From positions 1-64,000 of the forward strand of contig NZ_JAVSCK010000004.1 in assembly GCF_031932625.1 (NCBI RefSeq): a DNA stretch of 64,000 nucleotides. The letters are read 5' to 3'. The stretch comes from Hwangdonia seohaensis (lineage in GTDB: Bacteria; Bacteroidota; Bacteroidia; Flavobacteriales; Flavobacteriaceae). Below are positions 25,106 to 34,980 of the stretch, piece by piece (the stretch's first letter is position 1; every line of letters begins with the position of its first letter). A program made the translations under genes and the position numbers. The notes beneath the pieces were generated by a model. That model ran no database searches. It had not been told where the DNA came from and saw only the letters and a program-made list of their open reading frames with translations.

Positions 25106-26890
25106 ATGAATACCGATATCGAAAATCTATTTAAAGACAAGGTAATAGGGCATCCAGCAGGATTATTTGTATTGTTTTTTACCGAAATGTGGGAGCGCTT
25201 TTCCTTTTATGGGATGCGTATTTTATTGGTGCTGTTTTTAACGGCGCCTATAATAAGTGATAACCCAGGTTGGGAATGGCCCCGCGAACATGCTTTGGCT
25301 TTAATTGGTACTTATGCTTCGCTGTTATACTTAACGCCAATTATAGGTGGATGGATTGCCGATAAAATTACAGGATATCGTGTAGCCGTTGTTATTGGCT
25401 GTTTAATAATGACGCTTGGCCACGCTTCTATGGCCTTAGAAACTACCTCGTCTTTTTATATAGGTTTAGCCTTGCTTGTTATTGGTACCGGTTTTTTCAA
25501 ACCAAATATTACATCGATTATTTCTGAAATGTACAAGGGGAAGGAGTCTAAAAAGGATGGCGCATATACCATTTTTTATATGGGTGTTAATGCCGGGGCA
25601 TTTTTTGGGATGATGCTTTGTGGCTATTTGGCTGAAAATTATGGTTGGCCTTGGGGCTTTGGTTTAGCTGGGATTTTTATGTTTTTAGGCATGTTGCAAT
25701 TTTGGTTGGCTAAAGATTTGTTTGGAAATGTAGGGGGAAAACCGTCATTGAAACACGTGGTTGAAATTCCTCAGAATATTAATGAAGAAGCCCCTAAAGA
25801 ACAAGAAGAATCCGCTGTTGATGAAAAACTGAATCCGTTTACCGCTTTCGATAAAATATTAATTGTTTTATCTTCCGTAGGAGGCTTGCTCTATCTTTTT
25901 AATGACCCTTTAGAGAAAATAGAAGGAACTAGTTTAATGCCTTTTGAAGTTGGTGGCTTAAGTGGCTCTAGCTTTATAGTGCTTTTAGCTTTGGCATTGT
26001 TCTTAGTTTTACTGGTAACGCGTATTGCCAGATATTTGCCTATTGTTAGAGATAGAATTATTGCTGTATCTATTTTTGGTGTGTTTACCGTGTTCTTCTT
26101 CGCCTTTTTTGAGCAATCTTTAGGGTCAATGACCTTGTTCGCTAGAGATTACACTGATAGAACCTTAGTTGGAAACTCTGCCATGATCTTTAAAATAGTT
26201 GACGCCTTATTAACTACTGTACCTTTAATTATTATTACTTGGGTGCTTTACTTGTTGGTAAAAAAGACCTTTGCTAAAATCGGACTATCTAACGTTGTAT
26301 TAGCTATTGCGTTCGCTGGAATTTGGTTTTTGGTTATTTTTAGATTGGTAAATAAATTCACCGAAGAAGGTCACGAAATTGAAGCCACTTGGTTTGGTAT
26401 TCTAAACTCGTTCTTTATAATAACATTGGCGCCCTTGTTTTCTAAATGGTGGGAGAGTAAATACAACCCCAGTGCCGCAATGAAGTACGGTTTAGGTTTA
26501 ATCTTGTTAGGTTTAGGTTTTGCGATTTTATCCTACGGAGCATCTGGCATTCCTTCAGGAGCTCAAACAGCATCGGTTAGTATTGTATTCTTAATATTAG
26601 CATACTTATTACATACTATGGGAGAACTGTGTTTATCACCAGTTGGGTTATCGTATTTAAGCAAATTGGTGCCTGCCAGAATGATTGGTTTTATGTTTGG
26701 AGTTTGGTATTTAGCCATTGCAGTAGGGCAAAAGGCTGCCGGAACTATGGGTGGCATGATTGATAAAATATCCGAACAATATTCACTTGGTACTTTCTTT
26801 TTAATATTTACCTTAATTCCGATGGGAGTTGGATTAATTTCCATTTTGTTAAACCCATTACTCAAAAAACTAATGCATGGTGTTCGTTAA
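25106..26890 (+). CDS. POT-family peptide transporter, longer paralogue
   Basis: This is a second proton-coupled peptide transporter of about 594 residues from ATG 25106 (MNTDIENLFKDKVIGHPAG). An upstream ATG at 25067 lies in the hairpin and gives an unlikely leader. The ExxER motif is again in FFTEMWERFSFYGMRILL, with GGWIADKITGYRVAVVIGC and FTIFYMGVNAGAFF-like signature YTIFYMGVNAGAFFG. It is longer than its neighbour because of an extended central region between helices 6 and 7 with a charged stretch (NINEEAPKEQEESAVDEKLN). It probably has a different peptide range. Confidence 0.92.
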   Translation: MNTDIENLFKDKVIGHPAGLFVLFFTEMWERFSFYGMRILLVLFLTAPIISDNPGWEWPREHALALIGTYASLLYLTPIIGGWIADKITGYRVAVVIGCLIMTLGHASMALETTSSFYIGLALLVIGTGFFKPNITSIISEMYKGKESKKDGAYTIFYMGVNAGAFFGMMLCGYLAENYGWPWGFGLAGIFMFLGMLQFWLAKDLFGNVGGKPSLKHVVEIPQNINEEAPKEQEESAVDEKLNPFTAFDKILIVLSSVGGLLYLFNDPLEKIEGTSLMPFEVGGLSGSSFIVLLALALFLVLLVTRIARYLPIVRDRIIAVSIFGVFTVFFFAFFEQSLGSMTLFARDYTDRTLVGNSAMIFKIVDALLTTVPLIIITWVLYLLVKKTFAKIGLSNVVLAIAFAGIWFLVIFRLVNKFTEEGHEIEATWFGILNSFFIITLAPLFSKWWESKYNPSAAMKYGLGLILLGLGFAILSYGASGIPSGAQTASVSIVFLILAYLLHTMGELCLSPVGLSYLSKLVPARMIGFMFGVWYLAIAVGQKAAGTMGGMIDKISEQYSLGTFFLIFTLIPMGVGLISILLNPLLKKLMHGVR

Positions 26891-26915
26891 TCGAAAAAAG
26901 TGTTAAAAATTATTC

Positions 26916-26943
26916 AAAAAGCTCCTCTTTAGGAGCTTTTTTT
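26916..26943 (+). terminator. terminator after the POT genes
   Basis: An 11-bp stem AAAAAGCTCCT / AGGAGCTTTTT with a CTTT loop and a long T run, 26 bases after the stop codon. Confidence 0.92.
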
Positions 26944-26978
26944 GTAAGTTCGGAACAAATTTTGCAACTTAGATTACT

Positions 26979-27527
26979 ATGAAAAATACAGTACTTATAT
27001 TACTATTGGCCGTTTTAACATCGGCTAGTGGTTTCGCACAAAAAATAAATTGGGTTACTTTTCAAGAGGCTTTAGAGCTTCAAAAGAAAAGCCCTAAAAA
27101 AATTATGATGGACGTTTACACCAACTGGTGTGGCCCATGTAAATTGTTAGATCGCAACACCTTTCAAAATAAAGAAGTTGCCGATTATGTTAATGCACAT
27201 TATTATGCCGTTAAGTTTAATGGCGAAGGGAACGAAAGTGTAAACTACAAAGAAAAAACATTTTCTAACCCTAGATATAATCCTGCAAATGCGAATAGAC
27301 GTAACACGCCACATGAATTGGCGGGATATTTTCAAGTTAGTGCATACCCAACCATCGTATTTATTGATGAAAAGGGTGAATTGATTTTTCCATTACGTGG
27401 TTACCAAACTCCGGCACAATTAGAGTTATATCTAAAAATGTTTAAAGAAGACGACCATAAAACGATAAAGACCCAAGAAGAGTTTAATGCCTATTACAAA
27501 GCGTTTAAGTCTGAATTTGAAGGTTGA
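26979..27527 (+). CDS. secreted thioredoxin-like protein
   Basis: A 182-residue periplasmic thioredoxin-fold protein. The signal peptide ends near residue 20 (ASGFAQK). The redox site is CGPC at residues 51-54 within MMDVYTNWCGPCKLLDRNTF, and cis-Pro is in VSAYPTIVFID. It resembles the DUF255/thioredoxin_7 group with an inserted segment after the active site (NGEGNESVNYKEKTFSNPRY), typical of flavobacterial homologues. It probably reduces or isomerises disulfides in the envelope; partner unknown. It has its own transcription unit between terminators. Confidence 0.85.
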   Translation: MKNTVLILLLAVLTSASGFAQKINWVTFQEALELQKKSPKKIMMDVYTNWCGPCKLLDRNTFQNKEVADYVNAHYYAVKFNGEGNESVNYKEKTFSNPRYNPANANRRNTPHELAGYFQVSAYPTIVFIDEKGELIFPLRGYQTPAQLELYLKMFKEDDHKTIKTQEEFNAYYKAFKSEFEG

Positions 27528-27537
27528 AAATTAGCTT

Positions 27538-27558
27538 CTTGAAATTTTTTATTTCAAG
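27538..27558 (+). terminator. hairpin after the thioredoxin gene
   Basis: CTTGAAAT / ATTTCAAG with a loop of five T, followed by an AT-rich tract. A weak terminator is possible. Confidence 0.45.
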
Positions 27559-27570
27559 ATTTCAAAAATT

Positions 27571-27596
27571 TGTCATTCCCGAGACATCGGGAATCC
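27571..27596. repeat. dispersed palindromic repeat, GTCATTCCCGA type
   Basis: TGTCATTCCCGAGACATCGG with flanking GAATCC forms a hairpin (ATTCCCGA / TCGGGAAT). The same head (TGTCATTCC) and tail (GGAATCC) occur at 44219-44244, and a close variant at 37803-37840. It lies between the convergent thioredoxin and comEC genes. Confidence 0.75.
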
Positions 27597-27599
27597 ATT

Positions 27600-29639
27600 T
27601 TAATAATCAATAATAAAAGCTCCCTTTTTACTGGTTTGGTGAAAAGGGAGTTTTTTCTTTTCGCAAATAGCTTCCCATTGCTTAATGTAAGATTTGTAAT
27701 TACTGCCATCGGCAATGATGTTTTTCGGTTTTATGGAATCAATTAGTCTATTCAAATTTATTTTAGGCGATTGTCTCAACAACACATAATCGGGTTGAAA
27801 CGATTTGATATTGTAAACACCTAAACTATCAACAACTAAAAGCGTTTTATCATTTAAAATATAAATAGATTTTAGCGTATCTTTTTTAATGGTTTTTATA
27901 TGATTTCCAACCGTGTAATCTTTTATTATTTTATTTTTTGAAGCCGTTAAGCTATCAAAATCGTGAGCAACCAAAAGGCTGTGGTTTACGCTGTTTCCCA
28001 GTAAACTATACCGACTTTTATGAAACACTATAAATTCATTTGAAGTGTTTTTGTAATGTGTATAAATAAAAGCACATTGAATGCATATTACCGAAACGAG
28101 TAGCAATTTTAAATTTGAGAAGCTGCGTTTCTTCAAAAATTTCACAAGTGCAATAATGCCTAAATAGAAAGTGAAAACATAAACTAATCCAAAAGCAATA
28201 TCTTTTAAAAGAAAAGCTTCTTGTTTAGAGACCCAACCCACAAAACCGTTCATACCGCTAATAATATAACCGTAAATTTCGGCAAAAAAGTTTGGGAGTA
28301 TGTTTATTGCTGCCAATAGAATCACTAGAATTCCCAATCCTAGAATGAGCCCTAAAAATGGAATAATGACCAAATTCGAAATAAAAAACAACCCCGGAAA
28401 CTGATGGAAGTAAAATAAACTAACCGGTATTATTCCAAATTGTGCCGAAACCGTTACGGTAAGCGTGTGCCAATATTTGTCGAGAAACCAGTTTTTTGGC
28501 CGCCATAAATTATACAGCATCGGGTCTATGGCAACAATGGCAAAAACGGCTAAGTAGCTTAACTGGAAACCAACATCGAATAAAAACAAGGGTTTAAAAA
28601 GTAAAATGACAAACATGGAAATGGCCAAAGTGTTGTAAACATTGGTAGGCCGCTTTAAATTCATGGCAATGGCAACAATGCTAAACATGGTTACGGCCCT
28701 GGTTACCGACGCCGACAAACCAGCAATTAAAGCAAAACACCACAAGCATAAAACGAGTAAAATGGCTTTAATAAGTTTGCCGTGTTTTAAGCGTTCAATG
28801 GGTTTAAAAACAAAGGTTAAAATGAGTAAAATAATACCCACATGCAATCCAGAAACAGCTAAAATATGTATAGCACCGGCATTCGTGTAACTGGTGTAAA
28901 CTTCTTCGCTAATGTCTTGTCGTTGCCCAAGTAATAAAGCGTTAATTATAGCGAGTTCATCGGGTTTAAAATGATAGGGTTCGAGTTTTAAATTGATGTG
29001 TTCGCGAATATTATCGGCCATCCCAAATAAGGTGTGCCTATCGGAACTTATCTTTAAAAGCGATGTGTTTACAGTAAATATTTGATGGTAAATGTATTTC
29101 TTTTCGAGGTACTTTTTATAATCAAATTGATGTGGATTTAATGGATGAATAAGATTCTGAAAAGCGATATTCCCAATAACGATATCGTCTACTTTTAATG
29201 CGGATTGCGTCGTGTCCTTTTGAATGTTTAACAATGATTTTCCCGAAACCATTTTGTCGTTGATTTTTAATATGTCAATAACGTATTTATCGTAATAATT
29301 CCCCGGTTTTAAAACTTCTCTAATTCTAAATGTTACGGTTTCCAGTGAATCTTTTTCAACTGAAATAAATTTTGAATAATGATTCGAAAAGTTTTTTTGA
29401 TTATGAAAAGACGTGGTTAAAACCCCAATAAAAATCATTAAAATGTAAGCAGCAATACCAAACCAAATGGTTTTGACAAATTGTTTTCTTGCCATTAAAA
29501 AAAAGATAGATAAAATAACCAGTAACCCCACCGTTATGTATATACTTAAACGGATGGAAATAGGGAATAAGTACGAAATGAGGATTCCTAAAATTAAGAA
29601 ACACGTTAATTTAATAATGGTGAAATTGAGTAACTTCAT
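27600..29639 (-). CDS. comEC: ComEC/Rec2-type DNA uptake channel protein
   Basis: A 679-residue polytopic membrane protein that would form the inner-membrane channel for single-stranded DNA in natural transformation. It has an N-terminal membrane part with a DUF4131-like soluble region (about 60-200), the competence domain (about 230-500, with ILAVSGLHVGIILLILTFVF and LSASVTRAVTMFSIVAIAM) and a C-terminal soluble part (about 520-679). That last part aligns in position with the beta-lactamase-like domain but shows no HxHxDH metal motif. It follows the C40 peptidase and lpxB genes in a minus-strand run. Confidence 0.88.
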   Translation of the reverse strand: MKLLNFTIIKLTCFLILGILISYLFPISIRLSIYITVGLLVILSIFFLMARKQFVKTIWFGIAAYILMIFIGVLTTSFHNQKNFSNHYSKFISVEKDSLETVTFRIREVLKPGNYYDKYVIDILKINDKMVSGKSLLNIQKDTTQSALKVDDIVIGNIAFQNLIHPLNPHQFDYKKYLEKKYIYHQIFTVNTSLLKISSDRHTLFGMADNIREHINLKLEPYHFKPDELAIINALLLGQRQDISEEVYTSYTNAGAIHILAVSGLHVGIILLILTFVFKPIERLKHGKLIKAILLVLCLWCFALIAGLSASVTRAVTMFSIVAIAMNLKRPTNVYNTLAISMFVILLFKPLFLFDVGFQLSYLAVFAIVAIDPMLYNLWRPKNWFLDKYWHTLTVTVSAQFGIIPVSLFYFHQFPGLFFISNLVIIPFLGLILGLGILVILLAAINILPNFFAEIYGYIISGMNGFVGWVSKQEAFLLKDIAFGLVYVFTFYLGIIALVKFLKKRSFSNLKLLLVSVICIQCAFIYTHYKNTSNEFIVFHKSRYSLLGNSVNHSLLVAHDFDSLTASKNKIIKDYTVGNHIKTIKKDTLKSIYILNDKTLLVVDSLGVYNIKSFQPDYVLLRQSPKINLNRLIDSIKPKNIIADGSNYKSYIKQWEAICEKKKLPFHQTSKKGAFIIDY

Positions 29640-29827
29640 ACAACCGAAAGTTACTAAAAAAACTATAATCCCAAATGAATTTTGAAATCAACAATATCCG
29701 AGTAAAATTGTTCGATACCGAGAAAGACCTAATCTAATTGGCTTAATTTGGTGTTGCCGTTGTTTGTTAAAGTCAGAGACAAGCCTTGATTCTAAATTCT
29801 TAAAGCGTAGCACTGTAAAATATTTTT

Positions 29828-30328
29828 TTAAAGAACACGCCTTGCTTGAACAAAGGCGTAATACCAATAGCGTTCGGATAGCTCCGAAGTTATAACGCCG
29901 TTGCTTGTGGTTGAATGAATAAACTCTACGCGCCCCACTTCCGACGTTGTTACAATGCCCACATGGTTCACTTTTCGGCTGTTTTTTTTGGTAGCAAAAA
30001 ATAGCAAATCGCCTTTTTTAACTTCTTTTAGGTCTATCCAATCGCCAGTAATGGCCAAGGCTTTTGTGGTTCTGGGAAGCGAAATGGCTTCACTTTTAAA
30101 CGCCGTATAAATTAAGCCCGAACAATCCATTCCTTTTTTTGTGGTGCCACCATATTTATAGCGTGTGCCTTCAAATTTTTTAGCGTAATCGATAATGTTT
30201 TCAGCTTTATAAAGTGGTTCGGTTTCGGGTTTTTTAACAACTACTTTCGGTTTTTTTGTTACAGATTTCGAAGATTTGCAGCCGCTAAAGCCTGCCATTA
30301 ACAAAAGTATTAAAAGAAACTTCTTCAT
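29828..30328 (-). CDS. NlpC/P60 (C40) peptidase lipoprotein
   Basis: A 166-residue lipoprotein (signal with lipobox Cys17 in AGFSGCKSSK) and a C-terminal NlpC/P60 domain (about 45-166). The catalytic Cys69 is in GMDCSGLIY, and the histidine is in VNHVGIVTTS. Such enzymes cut the gamma-D-Glu-meso-DAP bond or nearby bonds of peptidoglycan stem peptides in the periplasm. The start codon lies two bases beyond the lpxB stop, so it is co-transcribed with lpxB. Confidence 0.9.
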   Translation of the reverse strand: MKKFLLILLLMAGFSGCKSSKSVTKKPKVVVKKPETEPLYKAENIIDYAKKFEGTRYKYGGTTKKGMDCSGLIYTAFKSEAISLPRTTKALAITGDWIDLKEVKKGDLLFFATKKNSRKVNHVGIVTTSEVGRVEFIHSTTSNGVITSELSERYWYYAFVQARRVL

Positions 30329-30330
30329 AT

Positions 30331-31446
30331 TTATGCTTTAATGGATTTGTAAATAAGTTTAGCCGTTTTCTCGCTAGCACCTTTACCTCCAAGTTTTTTT
30401 TCTAAATCGTAATAATCTAAAAATAGCTGCTTTCTTTTTTCAGAGCTCAGTATTGATTCCAATTCTTTTTTCAGTCTTTTTTTATTGAAATCATTTTGGA
30501 TAAGCTCCGTAACCACTTCTCTGTCCATAATTAAATTAACCAAAGAAATAAATTTTAAAGTAATAATCCGTTTTGCTATTTGGTACGAAATATTACTGGC
30601 CTTATAGCATACCACTTGCGGTATTTTAAACAAGGCCGCTTCAAGGGTGGCGGTGCCAGAAGTTACCAACGCCGCTGTGGAAACACTTAACAAATCGTAT
30701 GTTTTATTGTCGATAAACCGAACGTTGGGGTTTTTAATAAAGGTTTTGTAGAACGCATAATCCTGACTTGGTGCCCCCGCAATAACAAATTGATAATCTG
30801 TAAAATGGTTAGCTAAACTAAGCATTACAGAAAGCATTTTTGTGATTTCCTGTTTTCGGCTGCCCGGTAAAAGTGCAATAATTGGTTTGTTGCTTAGGTT
30901 GTAAGTGGTTCTAAAATCAAATTCGTTAACCTGTGTTCTGTCGGCAATGGCATCAATTAAAGGATGCCCAACAAAAGTAACATCGTAATCAAATTTGTTT
31001 TTATAAAACTCTTTTTCAAAAGGCAGGATAACGTACATCGCATCAATGTCCCTTTTAATAGCGTGTACTCTATTGGCCCTGGATGCCCAAACTTGTGGCG
31101 AAATGTAATAATTGGTTCTAAAACCTTTTTGTTTTGCCCATTTTGCAATACGTAAATTAAACCCCGAATTGTCTATAAAAATGATGACGTCCGGATTAAA
31201 AGATTCGATATCTTTTTTACAAAACGAAATGTCTTTAAATATCTTATTGAGATTCAAAATTACTTCAATAAACCCCATAAAAGCACGCTCTTTATAATGC
31301 TTTACCAAAGTACCGCCAACATTTTGCATAAGGTCGCCGCCCCAAAACCTAAAGTTAGCATTAACATCTTCTTTTTGCAGTGCTTTCATTAAGTTGGAGG
31401 CGTGTAAATCGCCCGATGCTTCGCCAGCAATAATATAGTACTTCAT
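30331..31446 (-). CDS. lpxB: lipid-A-disaccharide synthase
   Basis: LpxB joins UDP-2,3-diacylglucosamine and lipid X to form the lipid A disaccharide at the inner membrane. The 371-residue length is normal. The N-terminus MKYYIIAGEASGDLHASNLM carries the GEASGD signature, and PQVWASR, VGHPLID, LLPGSRKQEI and VTSGTATLEAAL are all present. It is in a minus-strand run with surE, a small membrane protein gene and the C40 peptidase, an order commonly kept in Flavobacteriaceae. Confidence 0.96.
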   Translation of the reverse strand: MKYYIIAGEASGDLHASNLMKALQKEDVNANFRFWGGDLMQNVGGTLVKHYKERAFMGFIEVILNLNKIFKDISFCKKDIESFNPDVIIFIDNSGFNLRIAKWAKQKGFRTNYYISPQVWASRANRVHAIKRDIDAMYVILPFEKEFYKNKFDYDVTFVGHPLIDAIADRTQVNEFDFRTTYNLSNKPIIALLPGSRKQEITKMLSVMLSLANHFTDYQFVIAGAPSQDYAFYKTFIKNPNVRFIDNKTYDLLSVSTAALVTSGTATLEAALFKIPQVVCYKASNISYQIAKRIITLKFISLVNLIMDREVVTELIQNDFNKKRLKKELESILSSEKRKQLFLDYYDLEKKLGGKGASEKTAKLIYKSIKA

Positions 31447-31482
31447 GCGATTATTTTATATTTTTAAGCAAATCGCTTTGAT

Positions 31483-31764
31483 TTAAAAAAGTTTAAATAC
31501 AAAGGTAAAAACAGCGATAAAAACAGTGATTAACAAAACGCCCCTGGCGCGATAATCCTGTTTCTTTTTTATAAAGATAAAAAAAGCAGCCAGATTTAAA
31601 ATAGCTCCTAAACTTATTAATTTACCCAAAAAACCTTCGGCAGCGGCACTTTTTATTACGGTAGTAAAATCGTCACCGCCGCCTAAAAAAGTTGCCGCTA
31701 AAATGAGGCCGATAGCGTTAGCGATCAATCCTACAAACATGCCTATAAAAATTTCTTTTTTCAT
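31483..31764 (-). CDS. small three-helix membrane protein
   Basis: A 93-residue hydrophobic protein with three likely transmembrane helices (about 5-25, 48-63 and 75-92). Between the first and second is a short loop rich in Gly and Asp (GGGDDFTTVIKSAAAEGF). It lies between surE and lpxB in the same direction. It is conserved-looking, but I know of no function. Confidence 0.7.
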   Translation of the reverse strand: MKKEIFIGMFVGLIANAIGLILAATFLGGGDDFTTVIKSAAAEGFLGKLISLGAILNLAAFFIFIKKKQDYRARGVLLITVFIAVFTFVFKLF

Positions 31765-31830
31765 TTACTTAAATTTTGAAACAATCCGTTATTTAGTAAT
31801 TCAATTGGTATGGGTTTTCAGTTTATGCCA

Positions 31831-32607
31831 TTACCGGTTTAAATTCCAGTTGTTTAATGTTTTTATATGTTTGTGCGCCGTTAAATCGAATTGTGTTGGC
31901 ACTACCGAAACATAATTGTTTTCCAATGCCCATTCGTCGGTGTCTTCGCCGCTATCCAAATTAACAAATTTGCCCGAAAGCCAATAATAGTCCCTCCCTT
32001 GGGGATTTTGTCGTTTGTCAAATGCTTCAACCCAATTGGCTTTTGCTTGTCGGCAGATTTTTATGCCTTTTATTTGTTCTTTTGAAACATTTGGGATGTT
32101 CACATTTAAAACCACACCTTCAGGGATGCCGTGTTTTAAGGCGTTCTCGGTAATGGTTTTAACAAACGGTTTACAGGCTTCAAAATTAGCTTTCCAATTG
32201 TAATCCAATAACGAAAATCCAATAGCAGGAATGCCCTCAATACCGGCCTCAATGGCGGCACTCATCGTACCAGAATAAATCACGTTAATAGAAGAGTTGG
32301 AGCCGTGGTTTATGCCAGAAACGCACAAATCGGGTTTTCTGTCCAATATTTCCCTAACGCCAAGTTTTACGCAGTCGGCAGGAGTTCCGGAACAGCAATA
32401 TTCCAATTGTGACTCGTTATCGGAATTTATTTGCCAAACGTACAATGTCGAGTTTATGGTAATGGCATGCCCCATGCCACTTTGCGGGCTATCGGGTGCA
32501 ACAACTACAACATCGCCAATGGTATTTATTACTTCAATTAAAGCCCTAATGCCCGGAGCATTAATGCCATCGTCGTTAGTTACTAAAATCAGAGGTCTTT
32601 TTGTCAT
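31831..32607 (-). CDS. surE: 5'/3'-nucleotidase SurE
   Basis: SurE removes phosphate from nucleoside monophosphates and is linked to survival in stationary phase. The 258-residue protein starts MTKRPLILVTNDDGINAPGI, with the metal-binding Asp12-Asp13 pair, and has APDSPQSGMGHAIT, CSGTPADCV and SGINHGSNSSINVIYSGTM. Length and motifs are complete. It is first in the minus-strand run towards lpxB and comEC and divergent from the Prc protease gene. Confidence 0.96.
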   Translation of the reverse strand: MTKRPLILVTNDDGINAPGIRALIEVINTIGDVVVVAPDSPQSGMGHAITINSTLYVWQINSDNESQLEYCCSGTPADCVKLGVREILDRKPDLCVSGINHGSNSSINVIYSGTMSAAIEAGIEGIPAIGFSLLDYNWKANFEACKPFVKTITENALKHGIPEGVVLNVNIPNVSKEQIKGIKICRQAKANWVEAFDKRQNPQGRDYYWLSGKFVNLDSGEDTDEWALENNYVSVVPTQFDLTAHKHIKTLNNWNLNR

Positions 32608-32794
32608 ATTTTGGTTGTAAATACACCGCTAAAATACATAATTTAGTCAGCAAACACTTAATTTCTTTGCTTTAACAAAAAATTAGTAGCAAATGTCTGT
32701 GTTGGCATGGTTTTTTCTTTATTTTAGTGAAAAATAACAATTGATTTTTTCTAAATCGGAGTTGTTTTTTAAAATTCAAGAAAAAGATAAACAG

Positions 32795-34942
32795 ATGAAA
32801 AATATTATGAAGAGGAATTATAAAGTATTGCTGTTAATGGTGTTGCTGGCATTTGCATCATGTAGTTTTACCACTAAAACATTTGATGATTCTGATAAAG
32901 ATAAATTGCTAATCCACATTATTAAAAATGTTTTGGAACAACTTCATTTCGATCCTATTGCTATGGATGATGAATTTTCGGAAGCCTTATTTTCAGGTTA
33001 TATAGAAACCGTCGATCCCCTAAAACGTTATTTCTACGAATCGGACATTAAAGATTTTGAAAATTATAAATTTACGATAGATGATCAGTTAAAAGTTTCA
33101 GACATCACCTTTTTTAATGTGACGCACGAGCGTATGTTAAAACGAATTCAGGAAGCTAAATCGCTTTACAAGGAAGTGCTAGCACAACCCTTTGATTATT
33201 CCAAAGATGAGGTTTTCGATACGAATTCGGAAAACACCGCTTACGCCAAAAACCGAAAAGAATTAAAAGAGCGTTGGAGGCAACAACTTAAGTTTTCAAC
33301 ACTTACAAATTACGATGACATCTTTACACAGGAACGGCAAGCTAAAGAAAAGGACCCATCCTATGTTATGAAAACCGAGGAAGCTATTGAAAAGGAAGCG
33401 CGAGAAGCTACCTTAAAATCCCTTGATATATATTTTAACGATAATATCGACGACTTAAAACGCGACGACTATTTTGCCGTTTATGTAAATGCTATTGTGG
33501 AAGAGTTCGACCCGCACACCTATTATTTGGCACCTCGTAGTAAAGAAGTTTTCGATCAGCGTATGTCTGGAAAACTCGAAGGTATCGGTGCCGGACTTCA
33601 AAAACGTATGGACTATATAAAAGTAACGTATTTGGTATCCGGTGGTCCCGCATGGCGAGGCAAAGAGCTGGAAATGGGCGATGTTATTTTAAAGGTAAAA
33701 CAAGAGGATGAAGACGTGGCGGTTAGTATTGTTGGTATGCGAATAGACGATGCCATTAAGTTGATTAAAGGGCCAAAAGGCACTAAAGTAACCTTGACTA
33801 TTAAAAAAGTTGATGGCTCCATTAAAGATATTACCATTACCAGGGATATTGTTGAGTTAGGCGAAACTTATGCCAAATCGTCATTGGTAGAGAAAAACAA
33901 TAAAAAGTTTGGGGTTATAAATTTACCTTCGTTTTATTTGGATTTCAATGATTACAAAAAGCTTAACGCTGCAACCGATGTTAAAGAGGAAATTGAGCGT
34001 TTAAAGGCTGAAGGCATGCAAGGTTTGGTACTCGATTTACGTAACAACGGCGGTGGTTCGTTGCCGGCCGTGGTAGATATGGCAGGTTTGTTTATTGAAG
34101 AAGGCCCTATTGTGCAAGTACGCTCAACAGCAAAGCCCAAAGAGGTTTTAAAAGATAAGGATAAATCCATTACTTGGGATGGTCCATTGGTTATTTTGGT
34201 AAACGAAATATCTGCGTCAGCATCCGAAATTATGGCAGCGGCCATGCAAGATTACAAGCGCGCCATTATTATTGGAAGCAAACAAACGTATGGAAAAGGA
34301 ACCGTGCAAAATGTGGTAAATTTAAACAATGTAGTTAGAAATAGTTCCAGTGGCGATTTGGGTTCGTTGGCCTTAACCACTCAAAAATATTACAGAATCA
34401 ATGGCGGTTCGGTACAGTTGGAAGGTGTAAAAAGCGATGTTACGGTGCCCGGGCGATTCAGTTTTATAGATGTAGGCGAAAAAGATAAGCAAAACCCTTT
34501 GCCTTGGGACGAAATAGATGCTGCCAATTATACCGTTTGGGATGGTTATTTTGATTACGACGAAACCATTAAAAGAAGCAATGAGCGCATGCGTAATAAC
34601 GAACAGTTAAAGCTTATTGAAGAGAATGCCAAATGGGTGAAAAGTAAAATTGACGATACCGTTGTGCCCTTAAAATATGAGGCTTATAAATCGGCCAATG
34701 ATTTAAACGAAATGGAATCAAAACGCTTTGATGCGATATCAAATTACAAAACAAACTTAACCTTTACATCACATGCTTTTGAGAGAAATCTTTTTGAAAG
34801 TGACACCACGGATTTAAGGGAAAAACGCGAAAGATGGCATCAAAGCTTAAGTAAAGATGTCTACATTGAAGAGGCTTTAAATGTTCTTGAAGATTTAAAA
34901 ATGTCATACACGATTAAAAAAGTAGCGACTGTAAAAGATTAG
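32795..34942 (+). CDS. carboxy-terminal processing protease (Prc/Tsp type)
   Basis: A 715-residue S41 serine protease of the tail-specific type, in the periplasm. The start is ATG 32795; a longer frame from TTG 32741 adds 18 residues without a signal. The N-terminus (NYKVLLLMVLLAFASCSFTT) is a lipoprotein signal. A helical N-terminal domain is followed by a PDZ domain (about 220-330, around GIGAGLQKR and GPAWRGKELEMGDVILKV) and the catalytic core with VLDLRNNGGGSL, the Ser in NEISASASEIMAAAM and the Lys in QTYGKGTVQ. A DUF3340-like C-terminal part completes the Prc layout. Confidence 0.9.
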   Translation: MKNIMKRNYKVLLLMVLLAFASCSFTTKTFDDSDKDKLLIHIIKNVLEQLHFDPIAMDDEFSEALFSGYIETVDPLKRYFYESDIKDFENYKFTIDDQLKVSDITFFNVTHERMLKRIQEAKSLYKEVLAQPFDYSKDEVFDTNSENTAYAKNRKELKERWRQQLKFSTLTNYDDIFTQERQAKEKDPSYVMKTEEAIEKEAREATLKSLDIYFNDNIDDLKRDDYFAVYVNAIVEEFDPHTYYLAPRSKEVFDQRMSGKLEGIGAGLQKRMDYIKVTYLVSGGPAWRGKELEMGDVILKVKQEDEDVAVSIVGMRIDDAIKLIKGPKGTKVTLTIKKVDGSIKDITITRDIVELGETYAKSSLVEKNNKKFGVINLPSFYLDFNDYKKLNAATDVKEEIERLKAEGMQGLVLDLRNNGGGSLPAVVDMAGLFIEEGPIVQVRSTAKPKEVLKDKDKSITWDGPLVILVNEISASASEIMAAAMQDYKRAIIIGSKQTYGKGTVQNVVNLNNVVRNSSSGDLGSLALTTQKYYRINGGSVQLEGVKSDVTVPGRFSFIDVGEKDKQNPLPWDEIDAANYTVWDGYFDYDETIKRSNERMRNNEQLKLIEENAKWVKSKIDDTVVPLKYEAYKSANDLNEMESKRFDAISNYKTNLTFTSHAFERNLFESDTTDLREKRERWHQSLSKDVYIEEALNVLEDLKMSYTIKKVATVKD

Positions 34943-34980
34943 TTTTTGCAAGTGTATTGATTTTCGAATTCATTAAAATA

